Positions 31,518 to 41,961 of a DNA stretch of 64,000 nt are shown here, in pieces. The notes beneath the pieces are model-generated. The model was not told where the DNA came from, did no database searches, and was given only the letters and a program-made list of their open reading frames with translations. This stretch comes from Rhipidocladum racemiflorum (taxonomy: Eukaryota > Streptophyta > Magnoliopsida > Poales > Poaceae), in NCBI GenBank assembly GCA_036346355.1, contig CM070579.1, forward strand, positions 8,928,001 to 8,992,000, written 5' to 3'. Positions within the stretch are counted from its first letter, which is position 1. Every line of letters starts with the position of its first letter. The position numbers and the translations under genes are program-made.

Positions 31518-32783
31518 CCTTGAGCAGTATATAATCAATGTAGAGAATATATTGCAGTATTTGCACGATGGGTTTGCACATTGGACAAGGCTCGAGATAT
31601 GTAAATAAGTAATTTTTGTTAGAGTTTATGTGTAGTCAACTTCATCCCGGAAACACTGCTATGAATTCATCGCCAGGTTGACAGTGCTTGGACTCTGAAG
31701 AATGAAGATGATCCTGCAACATGATGGAGCAAAAAAATCTAGAAACAACTATATACCGATTACGTTGAGGAGCATGACATGATTCCGTAAATCAGGACAA
31801 GGTTCTAATTTATTCCAAATCAAGGGACTCCATACAATCGAGCAACAAGTTGAAAAACTTATCTAGCTAACAACAGACGCTTCTCACACAGTTGCACTTA
31901 GCAAAACTCTCTCCTTAAGCATGCCAAAAGGAAATGCAATATTGTCTCCTTGTCACTGTATAGTTCAAATATAAAATCTTAGGCTGTGCTAGCTAGAAGA
32001 ACATGTAACAAATTTGAGTTAACACAATCCAAAACCATGCGATTCACAATCATTGTAACAAAACATTAATATATGACCTCTAAGTATTGTTTGATCTGCA
32101 GTTACAGGGGTAACAATATTTTTCTGATAACTTCATTATTTAGCAATTGAAGAACAAATAAACTCGAAAGCAGCGGGGTACATATGTTACTTCATGCAGC
32201 AAACTGCAGAAAGACAGTACATAGTCATAACTGAAATTTCAGTTTTTTGGGAGCAGGATTAATTCATAGCCAAATGCAATTTTAAATACAGAAAAAAAGA
32301 AGAAGAAAAAAACTAAACAAGTAACATGTGAAGTTCAGAAGACAAGAAATTTGAACATGCAAATGGAATTGGGAATGAAGCTCGCAAGGCACTAAGATGC
32401 AAGGATCTACGTGTGCCCCAGCTTGCGACTTGTCCAGGTTCCAGAATTATCTTTTCAATTGCTCGCAGCACACTGAGCCAAAATTTTGGGCTGAGAAGCT
32501 GAAGTACTCAATCATGCACAGATTCATTCTTTTTTTTTGGGTGCTTCTTAATTTAGTTTGTACTAGTTCCACTACTTATATGTGCCAACAGAAACCTAAT
32601 CAATCTAGATCAGTAAATAGGTATGGTACTAGAAATGATAATGTTATAGATATTCAAGGGTTGGTCAATGTGTTCTATAGGAAAAGAGCAGCAGCAACTG
32701 CTAGCCCAGGCTCATCTGTGGAGGATCAGCGCCAACAGAGAGAAGATGAGGACGGAGGGAATTGATAGTTAGTAGTTTTTTTG
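31518..32783. other. 3' flank of F-box gene and intergenic sequence
   Basis: It begins with an AT-rich stretch that may be the F-box gene's 3' untranslated region. A 122-codon ORF at 32397-32765 has no recognisable domain and biased low-complexity composition, so I do not call it. Confidence 0.45.
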
Positions 32784-32926
32784 AGAGGTGCTTCTATGCT
32801 CTTCTTTCTAGTACAAGTTATACAAATCTTGAAACAAGCGAAGGGGTAAGTAATCATCATCTACCATTCATTCATGCTTTAATAGTTGTGCAACTTTTAA
32901 AAGAAAGAGCATAGAAGCACCTCTCT
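32784..32926. mobile_element. MITE, 143 bp, GAGAGGTGCTTCTATGC ends
   Basis: Perfect-looking inverted ends of about 22 bp (GAGAGGTGCTTCTATGCTCTT and its complement), flanked by T runs. The interior contains ACAAGCGAAGGGG, also found in the related partial copy at 33278-33382. Confidence 0.75.
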
Positions 32927-33277
32927 TTTTATTTTATCTCTTAGGACCCACTCGCTAGCGCCAACAGCTGCTACGGCTATAGCCAAACGTAGCCTCCACT
33001 CGCTAGCGCCTAAAATCCTAAACCGGTCCTTTTGTGTGTTCTTCGAAAAGTTGCTTGTAAATTCTAATCAGCAAAGCCCCATAAAAGTTCCATTATGTTT
33101 GCTTGCAACCTCACGTTAATCCATAAGGAGCAGCAAAGCAATAAACATACCATGACTTAGAAAAGCAAACCAAATACGCAATAGAGCAAAAAATATCAAT
33201 GGAGATATTTATAAGACAATTCTCATGCGATGATGATCCCTGGGAAAAAAAACCTTGTGAGACGTTATATTTTAAAA

Positions 33278-33382
33278 TTAAGAGCAATGCTTCTATGCTT
33301 TTTCTCTCAATACAAGTTGTACAAATCTTAAAGCAAGCGAAGGGGTGAGTAATCCTTATCTACCATTCATTAATGTTTTAAT
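33278..33382. mobile_element. Partial copy of the same MITE family
   Basis: Matches the left two-thirds of 32784-32926 (GCTTCTATGCTTTTTCTCTC, ACAAATCTTAAAGCAAGCGA, CATCTACCATTCATTAATG-like). Its right end is missing. Confidence 0.65.
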
Positions 33383-33603
33383 ATAGATGCATCAAGATGC
33401 TTTACCGCCGCAAGAGCAAAGATCGCAACGGAAGTAATATTTGTCATCGTCTTAGGCCAGAAGCAATTCGTACCAGATTTTTGGTTCTGGACGGTGATTA
33501 TCGCTGACATAATCTTTGCCACAATTTTGCCTATAGCTTTCGCTCCCTTCTGCAATCTTGAATGCATCGGCACGCCCAATGTTGCAATGCTATCCGGAAG
33601 CAT
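33370..33603 (-). other. Unidentified ORF fragment, 77 codons
   Basis: The minus-strand frame has ordinary amino-acid composition and two hydrophobic stretches (KIMSAIITV, ITSVAIFALAAV). I do not recognise the family. It lies between a broken MITE and a foldback element, so a captured gene fragment is possible. Chance cannot be excluded at this length. Confidence 0.2.
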
Positions 33604-33657
33604 CCAAATTTTGTTTCGTATTTTAACGCTACAACTGGCATTAAAACAGAGGGGACC

Positions 33658-34167
33658 TTTTTTTTAAATAATACTTTTTTTAAAAAGAATTGTGGTTTTA
33701 ATACTCGAAAAATCAAAATTGCAAAATTAATATGTAATCGCCAGACCGTACGGCGAATACCCTATTTTCGCCATACCCTACGACGAATACCCTATTTTCG
33801 CCGAACCGTGTGGCGACGATACACTAAATCCGCAGTTAATCAGCTACACGGGAATCAAGGCTATTTTCGCCGTACGGTATGGCAAAGACCCTATTTTCGT
33901 CGTACGGTTTGGCGAAAATAGGGTATTTTCGCCATATGGTACGGCGAAAATACTATTTTCGCCATATGGTAAGGCGAAAATAGCCTTAACCAAACAGCCG
34001 ACGGTTAATCGGCTTTAATCGGGTAATTAGGGTATTTTCGCCATACTATATGACGAAAATAGGGTATTCGCCGTACGGTCTGATGATTACATATTAATTT
34101 TGCAATTTTAATTTTTCGAGTATTAAAACCGCAATTATTTTTTAAAAAAGTATTATTTAAAAAAAAA
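33658..34167. mobile_element. Foldback element with internal palindromic repeats
   Basis: Arms of about 100 bp (33658-33775 and 34068-34167) are reverse complements. The interior is made of repeats of the type TTTTCGCC-(A/G)TA(C/T)GGT-GGCGAAAA, each a small palindrome. Imperfect direct repeats AAAACAGAGGGGACC (33643-33657) and AAAACAGAGGGATC (34170-34183) look like a target duplication of Mutator-like length. Confidence 0.65.
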
Positions 34168-34383
34168 TCAAAACAGAGGGATCACGGATGTTGCAAGAGG
34201 ATTATGCCATTTCCCGATGATCTTTTTCAAAAATGAAACTTCTTATTTGCCTTTATTTGTCACATTAGAATTAATCTTGTACTAGTAGAAAACAGATTCG
34301 TTTCCGAGCAGGATTTGTTTCCTACTACGTTAGTTAGTATTATTACTATATAATCAAGGCATTAGTTGCTTATAATCAATTAG

Positions 34384-34667
34384 TAGCCTGTTTGGTTGCC
34401 CGGCCGACTGCATGCGGTGAGCTCGCATCCCACCAAAGACGCAAAGACGCGAGCCTGGCTCGCGGAAACGCCGCGCCGCGCTGCTTTCGCGGCCAGGCTC
34501 CACCTTATACGCTGCATCGCGATGGCTCAGAGGATACGAGCGCGTGCATCAACCAAACACCAGCGCAGCTGCTCCCTCAAGCCTGGCTCCGGGAAAAAAG
34601 TAAACCAAACACTGGCTGTGCTGCTCGCTTAGGCCTGGCTCGCTGCGACCGGGCAACCAAACAGCCC
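34384..34667. mobile_element. Harbinger-like MITE
   Basis: The inverted ends CCTGTTTGGTTGCCCGG / CCGGGCAACCAAACAG match well. A 3-bp duplication TAG is possible at 34381-34383 and 34668-34670. GC-rich interior, no ORF. Confidence 0.6.
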
Positions 34668-34695
34668 ATAGAAAAATAAGAAAGAAAACAACAAA

Positions 34696-35394
34696 GGGTG
34701 CGTTTGGTTGTCTGGATGAGGTTGGATGGGATATGGCCATCCAACTTGGATGGGATGGAGCCATCCAGGTAGTTATTTGGTTTGGTGGATAAGGATGAGC
34801 CAATTTTTTGTTTGGTTAGATGGATGAGGATGGATGGGATGAGCTATTTTTTTTTTTTTTTGTTAGATGGATGAGCTAGTTGTAATCAAGGTTTCGAATT
34901 TTGATTTGAATTTTTTTGGACAAAATTTAATAAAAATTTGAATTTTGAACAAAATTTGATCACAATTTGAATTTTCTGACAAATTTTGAATTTTTGATAA
35001 AAGTTGACCAAAATTTGATTTTTTTTGACACATTTTGAATTTTTGAATAAAATTTGCATTTTCAAACAATTTTTTATTTTTGGACAATTTTTTACTAAAA
35101 TTTGAATTTTCAAACAAAATTTGACCATATTTTGAGCGAAGTTTAATTTTGGCCAAGAAAACTTTGTCGAAATTTGAATTTGACCGTGTACGCCTCTTCG
35201 TGCAGCAAACTGGATGAGCACATCCGGCCTTTTTATTTGGATTGCTTTATCCAACATCTTGAAAGAATATTCCCAAAAATGGATGACCATATCCTATCCA
35301 TCCACCCATCCAAACAATTGTATGACTCTAAATCCATAGATGGCCATATCCCATCCACCCTCATCCACCCAACCAAACACACCCAAAATGTGCT
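34696..35394. mobile_element. Tourist/Harbinger-like element, 699 bp
   Basis: Long inverted ends: GGGTGCGTTTGGTTG at the left and GGGTGTGTTTGGTTG as the complement of the right end, with similarity continuing for about 45 bp (GGATGGGATATGGCCATC). The target duplication is AAA. The interior 34885-35175 is a run of degenerate AAATTTGAATTTT-type repeats. Confidence 0.7.
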
Positions 35395-35499
35395 AGTTGT
35401 GCCGCACCACAAATATTCTTGTCTCTGTATGCTATTGTGTCCTTCCGTGTGTTTGTATGCATGTGCGTGTGTTCATGATCTAGGGCCAAAACCAACAAT

Positions 35500-35511
35500 T
35501 GGTATCAGAGC
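35500..35511 (+). other. Primer binding site (initiator Met tRNA type)
   Basis: TGGTATCAGAGC three bases inside the left LTR of the short copia element. This sequence is complementary to the 3' end of plant initiator methionine tRNA. Confidence 0.8.
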
Positions 35512-35878
35512 GATGTTTTAACTTTAATGTCACGTTTGCTCGGATGGAGGCCAATATTTGCTGCGCCTCAGGGTAAGTTATTGTCGTTGAGAGACGAAGT
35601 GTTGAGCGAGATCCGACGGTGTATCGAGCACGACTACGGCGATGCATGTGGCTCCATGATGAGGAGATAGCGGTGGCAAGCCGTCATTGAGGTAGGCATT
35701 GTTCATAATGTGTGGTGTATGTGTGTGTATTGAGGTCATTGTGTTAGTATATCGTATGTATGTGGGTACTTGTGTGTGTCCAAGTATTCGTGTGTGTAAA
35801 GCGCTCGCCCGAGTCTCCGTGCTGTCAAAGTTGTGTCACGAGCAAAGAGAATCGGTGTGAAGAGATGCTGTACAATAA
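35512..35878 (+). other. 5' internal region of short copia element
   Basis: Non-coding up to the insertion point of gypsy #3; it continues at 49763. No gag start is recognisable. Confidence 0.6.
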
Positions 35879-36819
35879 TGACGGATACACGTACCAAGGG
35901 TACCCCCAGCAGCCCGGAACAGCGAGCGGGCTGCCTTTTAAAGCCCAGCTCTGACGAAGGGCCCATGAGCCGCAAAAGAGACTCAGTCCTGACCTGGGCC
36001 GGCCTTGGAGCATTCCGACCCCCTGGGACGGAGCACTTGGCAAGCTCCGACCCCCCTGGGACGGAGCACTCGGCAGGCTCCGACCCCGGCTTGGGCAGGA
36101 CGCTCCACGGTTCCGATCCGGTTGGGGTCGCCTTCGCCAGCAGTTGGGGCACCGAGTCCCGCACTAGCATTTGGCCGACTACCCTACTGACTTGACGTCT
36201 CAAGACGTCCGTGCTAGGGTAGGTAGCACCTTCCCGAGATGTCAGAAGGACCACCGAAAAGTCAAGCACCGGTCCCATCATCCTGTCACACGGCAGAGTG
36301 GGGCGCTTCCTCCCGAAGCGGCACTAGAGTCAAACGTCATGATGCAGGCGCCAGATGGATGTACGGAGCAGTGCATCACTTCTCCAACTGGGTCAGCTGC
36401 CGACCCCCTCAGCGAGCCTACCAACCTGGGCCAGATGGGAACCAAGGCCGTGATTTAACGACAAGACCGAAGATCAGACACCAAGGCGTATAATACCCCT
36501 TCTTTTTCTCTCCAGACTCCCATGTAACCTGCCACCTCCGTGTATATAAGGAGAAGCAGGACACCAGCAGGAGGGGCACGGGCCCGATCGATCGAACTAG
36601 AGACCGATCGGACGAACAACGAGAAACACGCTCTCACTTGTAACACCTTGTAACCATTTGCTCCCGGAAGCAATACACACCCACCTCACAGACTGGAGTA
36701 GGGACCTTCGGCCCGAACCAGTATACATCTTGGGCTCACTGAGTCAGGCCATTCGAGGAGAGGGGACGCGCGACCCCACTAACCAAAAATTCGTATTGCT
36801 GGTGCACGAAACACCGACA
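35879..36819 (+). repeat. 5' LTR of element #3
   Basis: TGACGGATAC...ACACCGACA, with a TATA box TATATAAG at 36543-36550. A short direct repeat (CCCCTGGGACGGAGCACT) occurs twice near 36022-36072. Confidence 0.92.
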
Positions 36820-36821
36820 GT

Positions 36822-36839
36822 TGGCGCGCCAGGTAGGGG
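36822..36839 (+). other. Primer binding site (element #3)
   Basis: TGGCGCGCCAGGTAGGGG, two bases after the LTR, identical to elements #1 and #2. Confidence 0.85.
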
Positions 36840-36891
36840 CTTTTCGCGCATCATCGTCACCATCGTTTCCAGATTCTCGTCCACTTCCCCG

Positions 36892-39144
36892 ATGGCTTCC
36901 TTCTCGCGCAACGGCGTACCAGCGTCGAGGGGTTGGATCCGCTTCGGCACCCTTGACTTCGTCGCCACTACGATGGGAGAGCTCGTGCTCAACCCCGCCG
37001 CTGTCCGTGACCAGGCCTCCTCCACGAGCCTGGACGCAGTTGCCGACATCCTCGGCAACCTTCGCCTCAAGGCTTCCGCACGGGCCTTGACAACGGTCTA
37101 GCGGCGCCATGCGTGTGCAACAGCGGGCGGCGGCCCCACCCTCCACGGGTTCCCAGCTCGTGGCAATGACCAGCTACATGCCGGCCTCCCTCCACAACTT
37201 GCTGGGGGACTCCTCCAGCCACAGCTCCAGCTCTGATAGGGAGCACCCCCCACGTCGGCTGCACTCTCGCGAGTGCAACATTGCAGGCGTGGCGGACCCC
37301 TCCGCCACCCCCGTGAGCCCAGAACTCTCCTTCCGCGCACCGAAGCGCGGGACAATGAGGACCGGCATGAAAACCCCGCGCACCTTCAAGCTCGCCGCGC
37401 TGTGCTCCAGCGGCTGCGTGAGGAGCTTTAGGCCTGCAAGGCCGAGCTCGACAAGCTCCAGGCCGACCTGGACCAGCGTTGGCTCGATCCACCACTCATA
37501 GCCGGCGTGCGTGCGCGCGCGCCAGGTACATCACCAGCTCGCCGAGGGGTCAGACGGTCTTCCGTTCTTCCCCTATGCGAGCCAAAACGTCACCGCAACT
37601 GCGATGATGCTTCGTGGGCTCCCTGAGCTAACAGACCCGGAGGCCAAGGTCACGTACCAAAACCTCCTGGGGCTGATGGAGCGTGCTGCCATGCAGCACG
37701 CGCAGGGCTCCGGCTCCCACTACTCGGGCGCGACCTCGAGCCGCCCGGGTTGCCCGTCCTCGCGGGGCCAGCAGAGCTCGGCGAGGACGGCGCCACAACT
37801 CGAGCGGCCCCAGGCATCGCGCACTCCGGTGCGCCACCGCCTGGGGGACAACCATGATCTCCGCACCACTCTCGAGGCGCGAAGAAGAGCTGCCTACGCG
37901 GCAGCATGGTCGCAGGTTGCGGATAGCGGACAGCGCGACAACCGCGGTCCAAGCCCCGATGGCCCGGGACCGCGGGCATTCGCTCGCACCATCCGCAACG
38001 CCGACTTCCCGGTCAGGTTCCGGGCCCCGTTCAACATAGCCAAATACACAGGGGCGACAAACCCCAGTGTCTGGCTGGAAGACTATCGGCTCGCCTGCCG
38101 GGCGGGGGAGCGGTTGATGATCTCTTCATCATCCAGTACCTCCCCATCTATCTCATGGACTCTGCTCGAGCCTGGCTCGAGTATTTGCCCGCGGACACCG
38201 TCAGGAGTTGGGCAGACCTGATGAACCTCTTCATCGATAACCTCCAGGGCACGTACAAACGCCCCGGCAACTCCAGGGACCTAAAGAGCTGCAAGCAGCA
38301 GCCAGGGGAGACCCTCCGGGACTACATCTGGCACTTCTCCGAGCAATGCAACGAGCTCCCCGACGTCCGCTATGCAGACGTCGTCGGGGCATTCATCTAC
38401 GGCACCACCTGCGAGGCCTTGGTACATAAGCTGGGCTGCGCCAAGCCCAGGACCACCAAAGAGCTCCTCAACATCGCCACCAACCACGCCTCCAGTGAGG
38501 AGGCAGTGGGGGCCATCTTCGACAAGAAGAAGGCCAATCGAGCACCCGGTGTTGAAGCCGGCGCCACCTCCGACCGCTCCGACAAACGAAAGCGGAAGGG
38601 GAAGCAAGGCCGCGAAGGCTGCATGGTCGCCGCCGCCGACCGCCTTGCCATGCAGCAGGCCCGGCAGGCGCCCGACCACTTCGAGAAATTGATGGATAGT
38701 ACGTACCCAAACCACGCCTATCCTGTCAAGCACAAGTACCGGGACTGCGAAGTCCTGAAGCGCTTCCTCTCTGGGAACCCCACGACGTCGCGGGGCAAGG
38801 GGAAGAAGCGCGACCCGACGCCGGACGCCGGGGGCAAGGATGAGGAGGCGGTCGACGAGTTCCCGCAACTCAACGGTTGCCTCATGATTTTCGGTGGACT
38901 AGCGTCCTATGCCGACAAATGGCGGCTCAAGCTCGCCCTTCGCGAGGTCCACACGGTGGCCCCCGCCACATCCATCTATCTCCGGTGGTCGGAGTCTCCG
39001 ATCACATTTGACCGAAATGACCACCCCGACAACGTCCCGCAGCCGGGACGATACCCGCTCGTCATCGCCCCCATTGTGGGGATGAAGCGCCTGACCAAGG
39101 TGATGATGGACGGCGACAGCGGCCTCAACATCCTGTATATTTAG
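36892..39144 (+). pseudogene. gag (element #3)
   Basis: The probable start is ATG 36892 (MASFSRNGVP). After frameshifts near 37100, 37500 and 38120 the capsid-type domain is read (AKYTGATNPSVWLEDYRLAC; ARAWLEYLPADTVRSWADL; LRDYIWHFSEQCNELPDV). A basic region follows, then a reduced zinc-knuckle-like HKYRDC. The frame then runs into the protease, where the active site reads MDGDSG instead of the usual DGGSG, and stops at TAG 39142-39144. Confidence 0.82.
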
Positions 39145-39667
39145 ACCCTCGACGCCCTGGGAATCCCTCGCTCGAGTCTCCGACCGAGCAAGGCCCCCTT
39201 CCACGGCGTCGTCCCGGGCCAACAGGCCCATCCACTCGGGCAGGTCGACCTACCCGTCACCTTCGGGAGCCCTGAGAACTTCCGCACCGAGACCCTCACA
39301 TTTGAGGTGGTGGATTTCCCCAGCTCCTACCACGCCATCTTGGGGAGGCCGTGTTACGCCAAGTTCATGGCGATCCCCAACTACACTTACCTAAAGCTGA
39401 AGATGCTTGGGCCGCGGGGAGTGATCACTGTGGCCTCATCTTTCCAGCTCTCCTACAACTGCGAACGAAGCAGTTGCGAGTTAGCATCGGCGGTCATCTC
39501 GTCCGCCGAGCTCGCCGACCTTCGAGAGAGGGTCCCCGAGTCCGTCCCCGACTCCAGCAAGTCGGGCCCCAGCTCCTTCAAGTCCGCCGAGGACACCAAT
39601 GAGGTCGCGGTCAATCCCGAGGATCCCGCAAAGACTGCAGGTCGGAGCCACGCTCCTCGCCAAATAG
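39145..39667 (+). pseudogene. Protease C-terminal part (element #3)
   Basis: Continues the protease beyond the TAG: FRTETLTFEVVDFPSSYHAI, LGRPCYAKFMAIPNYTYLKL, as in elements #1 and #2. A small deletion near 39640 shifts the frame. The region ends with AAA TAG at 39662-39667, the same junction as in the other two elements. Confidence 0.75.
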
Positions 39668-40093
39668 GAAGGTGCGCTCGTCGATTTCCTCCGAACCAAC
39701 CGGGACATCTTCGCATGGAAGCCCTCCGACATGCCAGGGATCCCGAGGGAAGTCGCCGAGCACTCCTTGAACATCCGACCGGGCTCAAGGCCGGTTGCCC
39801 AGCGCCTGCACCGTTTCGATGAAGAGAAGCGCAAGGCCATCGGGGAGGAGATCACCAAGCTCTTGGCCGCCGGATTTGTAAGGGAGGTGCGCCACCCCGA
39901 GTGGCTCGCCAACCCCGTCCTTGTAAAAAAGAAAACCGGGCAATGGAGAATGTGCGTTGACTACACGAGCCTCAATAAAGGCCTGTCCGAAGGACCCGTT
40001 CCCGTTGCCCCGTATTGACCAAGTTGTCGACTCCACCGCCGGGTATGTCCCTTTCTTTTCTGGATGCCTACTCAGGCTACCACCAGTTCATTT
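39668..40093 (+). pseudogene. Reverse transcriptase N-terminal part (element #3)
   Basis: Reads IFAWKPSDMPGIPREV, WLANPVLVKKKTGQWRMCVD and, after a frameshift near 39985, PLPRIDQVVDSTAG and LDAYSGYHQF. It breaks off at the solo LTR. No YVDD, RNase H or integrase sequence is found to the right, so at least 2 kb of pol has been lost. Confidence 0.83.
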
Positions 40094-41916
40094 TGTAGGA
40101 TCGAAGAATACGAATATAGCAATCAGAGGGGGGGTGAATGATTGTGCGGAAGCTAAAACCAAATTCTTAATCTATTAAAAGTTCACCCCAAAACAGAACC
40201 AAATAATTGCTTCGTTTTCGACAAAAACAGAAAGACAGAGGTTTAGTAAAACGCGAATTCCCGGAGATCCAACCGTAGGATCGATCTGAAATTTGGACAC
40301 AAGAAACTAGATTCTAGTACGAATCAAACCCAAAAAGAATCAGCTCGATCGGACTTACGGATCAAAAGTTATGAGCTTCGCAAGCTTGCTGTTTCAGAAC
40401 TTGACGAGAATCAATCTAATCGAAACTTCAAGATTAAACAAGATCTTCAAAAGATTAATCAACTAGACTTTGAGAAACTCTAAATCAATACCCTAGAATG
40501 GTTTTTGATGGATCAAATCAAGATGAAACTCAACGATCAAAAACCAATCTAGAATTAGAACAAGCATTCAAACAAGAACCAAAACAGAAAACACTGTAGC
40601 GACGTGGTTACTGTAGCACGCAAAAATCTTGGAAGAATTGATCTTTATTTCTTGTCTAAAATACTCTCATCAAAAGAGTACAAACCCTAAAACCAAGCTC
40701 AAAGCTTGATGCGCTCAGCTCTCCTTGATGCCTTTCAACAGGAGACCCCCCACCTATTTAAAGCACCAACCCACAAAGAGTTCTGAATACGATTCCTATT
40801 CCCTAGAAGGAATCCGTATCCAACACAACTCTACTTGGCCCAACCTGGCCGAGTACAACTCTTGCACGCGTATGGTAACCCTACCATACTCACGTGACTA
40901 ACACTTTGCACGCGTATGGCCACCTGCCATACTCACGTGACTAACACTTTGCATGCGAATGACCTCCTGCCATTCTCACGTGACTAACCATTCTTCATGT
41001 GCACCATTCTCTTAGCCCGAACGTCCCGCATGACATCCTTGACCACCAAGACCTCGGTTCCTCCTGAACCTAGTCCCGAACCTCGGTTCCTCCATGAACC
41101 TAGTTCCGGTCCCGTCATCGACCACATTCGTCTTCGAGCAATACCTGCACATGAACAAACCACAAAACAATTCCGAGCACAAGTCCACGACTTGACTCAC
41201 ATCAATCCATGCAACTACTCACATGAGCATTGCATAAAGTCCACTTCAAAAGAAGCATCATGAAATCATCACAAATTTCATAATCTCAAATTCAAATTAT
41301 TTCAATCGCTCAAAACCCTAATTCAAAGAAAACGCGCTCACGACGGACAAACAAAACCAGTCCGCGCAAATGCCAAGTGAAACCCTAGAAAAGATTCACA
41401 ACGGACCAACAAAGTGCATCCAGTTGTATAAGGGAAACTCTCGGTTCCAAAAGAAAACATTCCGGCCAAAACATGTTTACGACAGACAACCAAAATCGAT
41501 CCGTCGTACATGCAAAAGTCTCGGTTCAAAAAACGCTTTCAAATTCATGTTCACGACGGACAAAAAATCATGTCCGTGCAAACGTGCCACGCCGGTTTCA
41601 AAAACAACATGGTCGAACGAAACCTAAAAAATGCATTCACGATCGACCAAAGAAGTTTGTCCGCCGTACATGCAAAACTTAAGGTTTCTTGGAAGATTGA
41701 GTTCGACTCATGAGCTCAAAAACACGCTCACGATGGACTCCAAAAACTTTGTCCGTCGTACATGGGAGACTTCTTGTTTCTTGAGATCTTGGTCCGTATA
41801 AAGCGAAACTTACTGCTTCTTGTCAAATTGTCAAGCACATGCACCAGCACATTTTGCAAATCCAATTCTAAGTTAATTTTTCAGTTCAAAACCAATTTTT
41901 CAGCACATGATTTCAC
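40094..41916 (-). mobile_element. Solo LTR, probably Ty1/copia, nested in element #3
   Basis: 1823 bp, the same family as 12945-14751 but inverted. A perfect target duplication CATTT lies at 40089-40093 and 41917-41921. TGTAGGATCG on plus is the complement of the CGATCCTACA end of the other copy. No internal domain. Confidence 0.85.
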
Positions 41917-41961
41917 ACATTTACATAGTGTCTTTGCGCTACAAAAATGAAAAGCAAAAAA

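Larger units (their letters stand above)
34263..35497 (+). repeat. Left LTR of short copia element, interrupted twice
   Basis: Begins CATTAGAATTAATC (expected TGTTAG altered) and ends AAACCAACA. Two TIR elements (34384-34667 and 34696-35394) sit inside. A further 60 bp near 34285-34345 are absent from the other LTR copies. Confidence 0.7.

Noticed and set aside
32397..32765. 122-codon plus-strand ORF
   Set aside because: No domain, biased composition, adjoining a MITE; nothing supports coding.
34885..35290. Two long minus-strand ORFs rich in Lys, Asn, Phe and Ile
   Set aside because: Translation of degenerate AAATTTGAATTTT repeats inside a Harbinger-like element.
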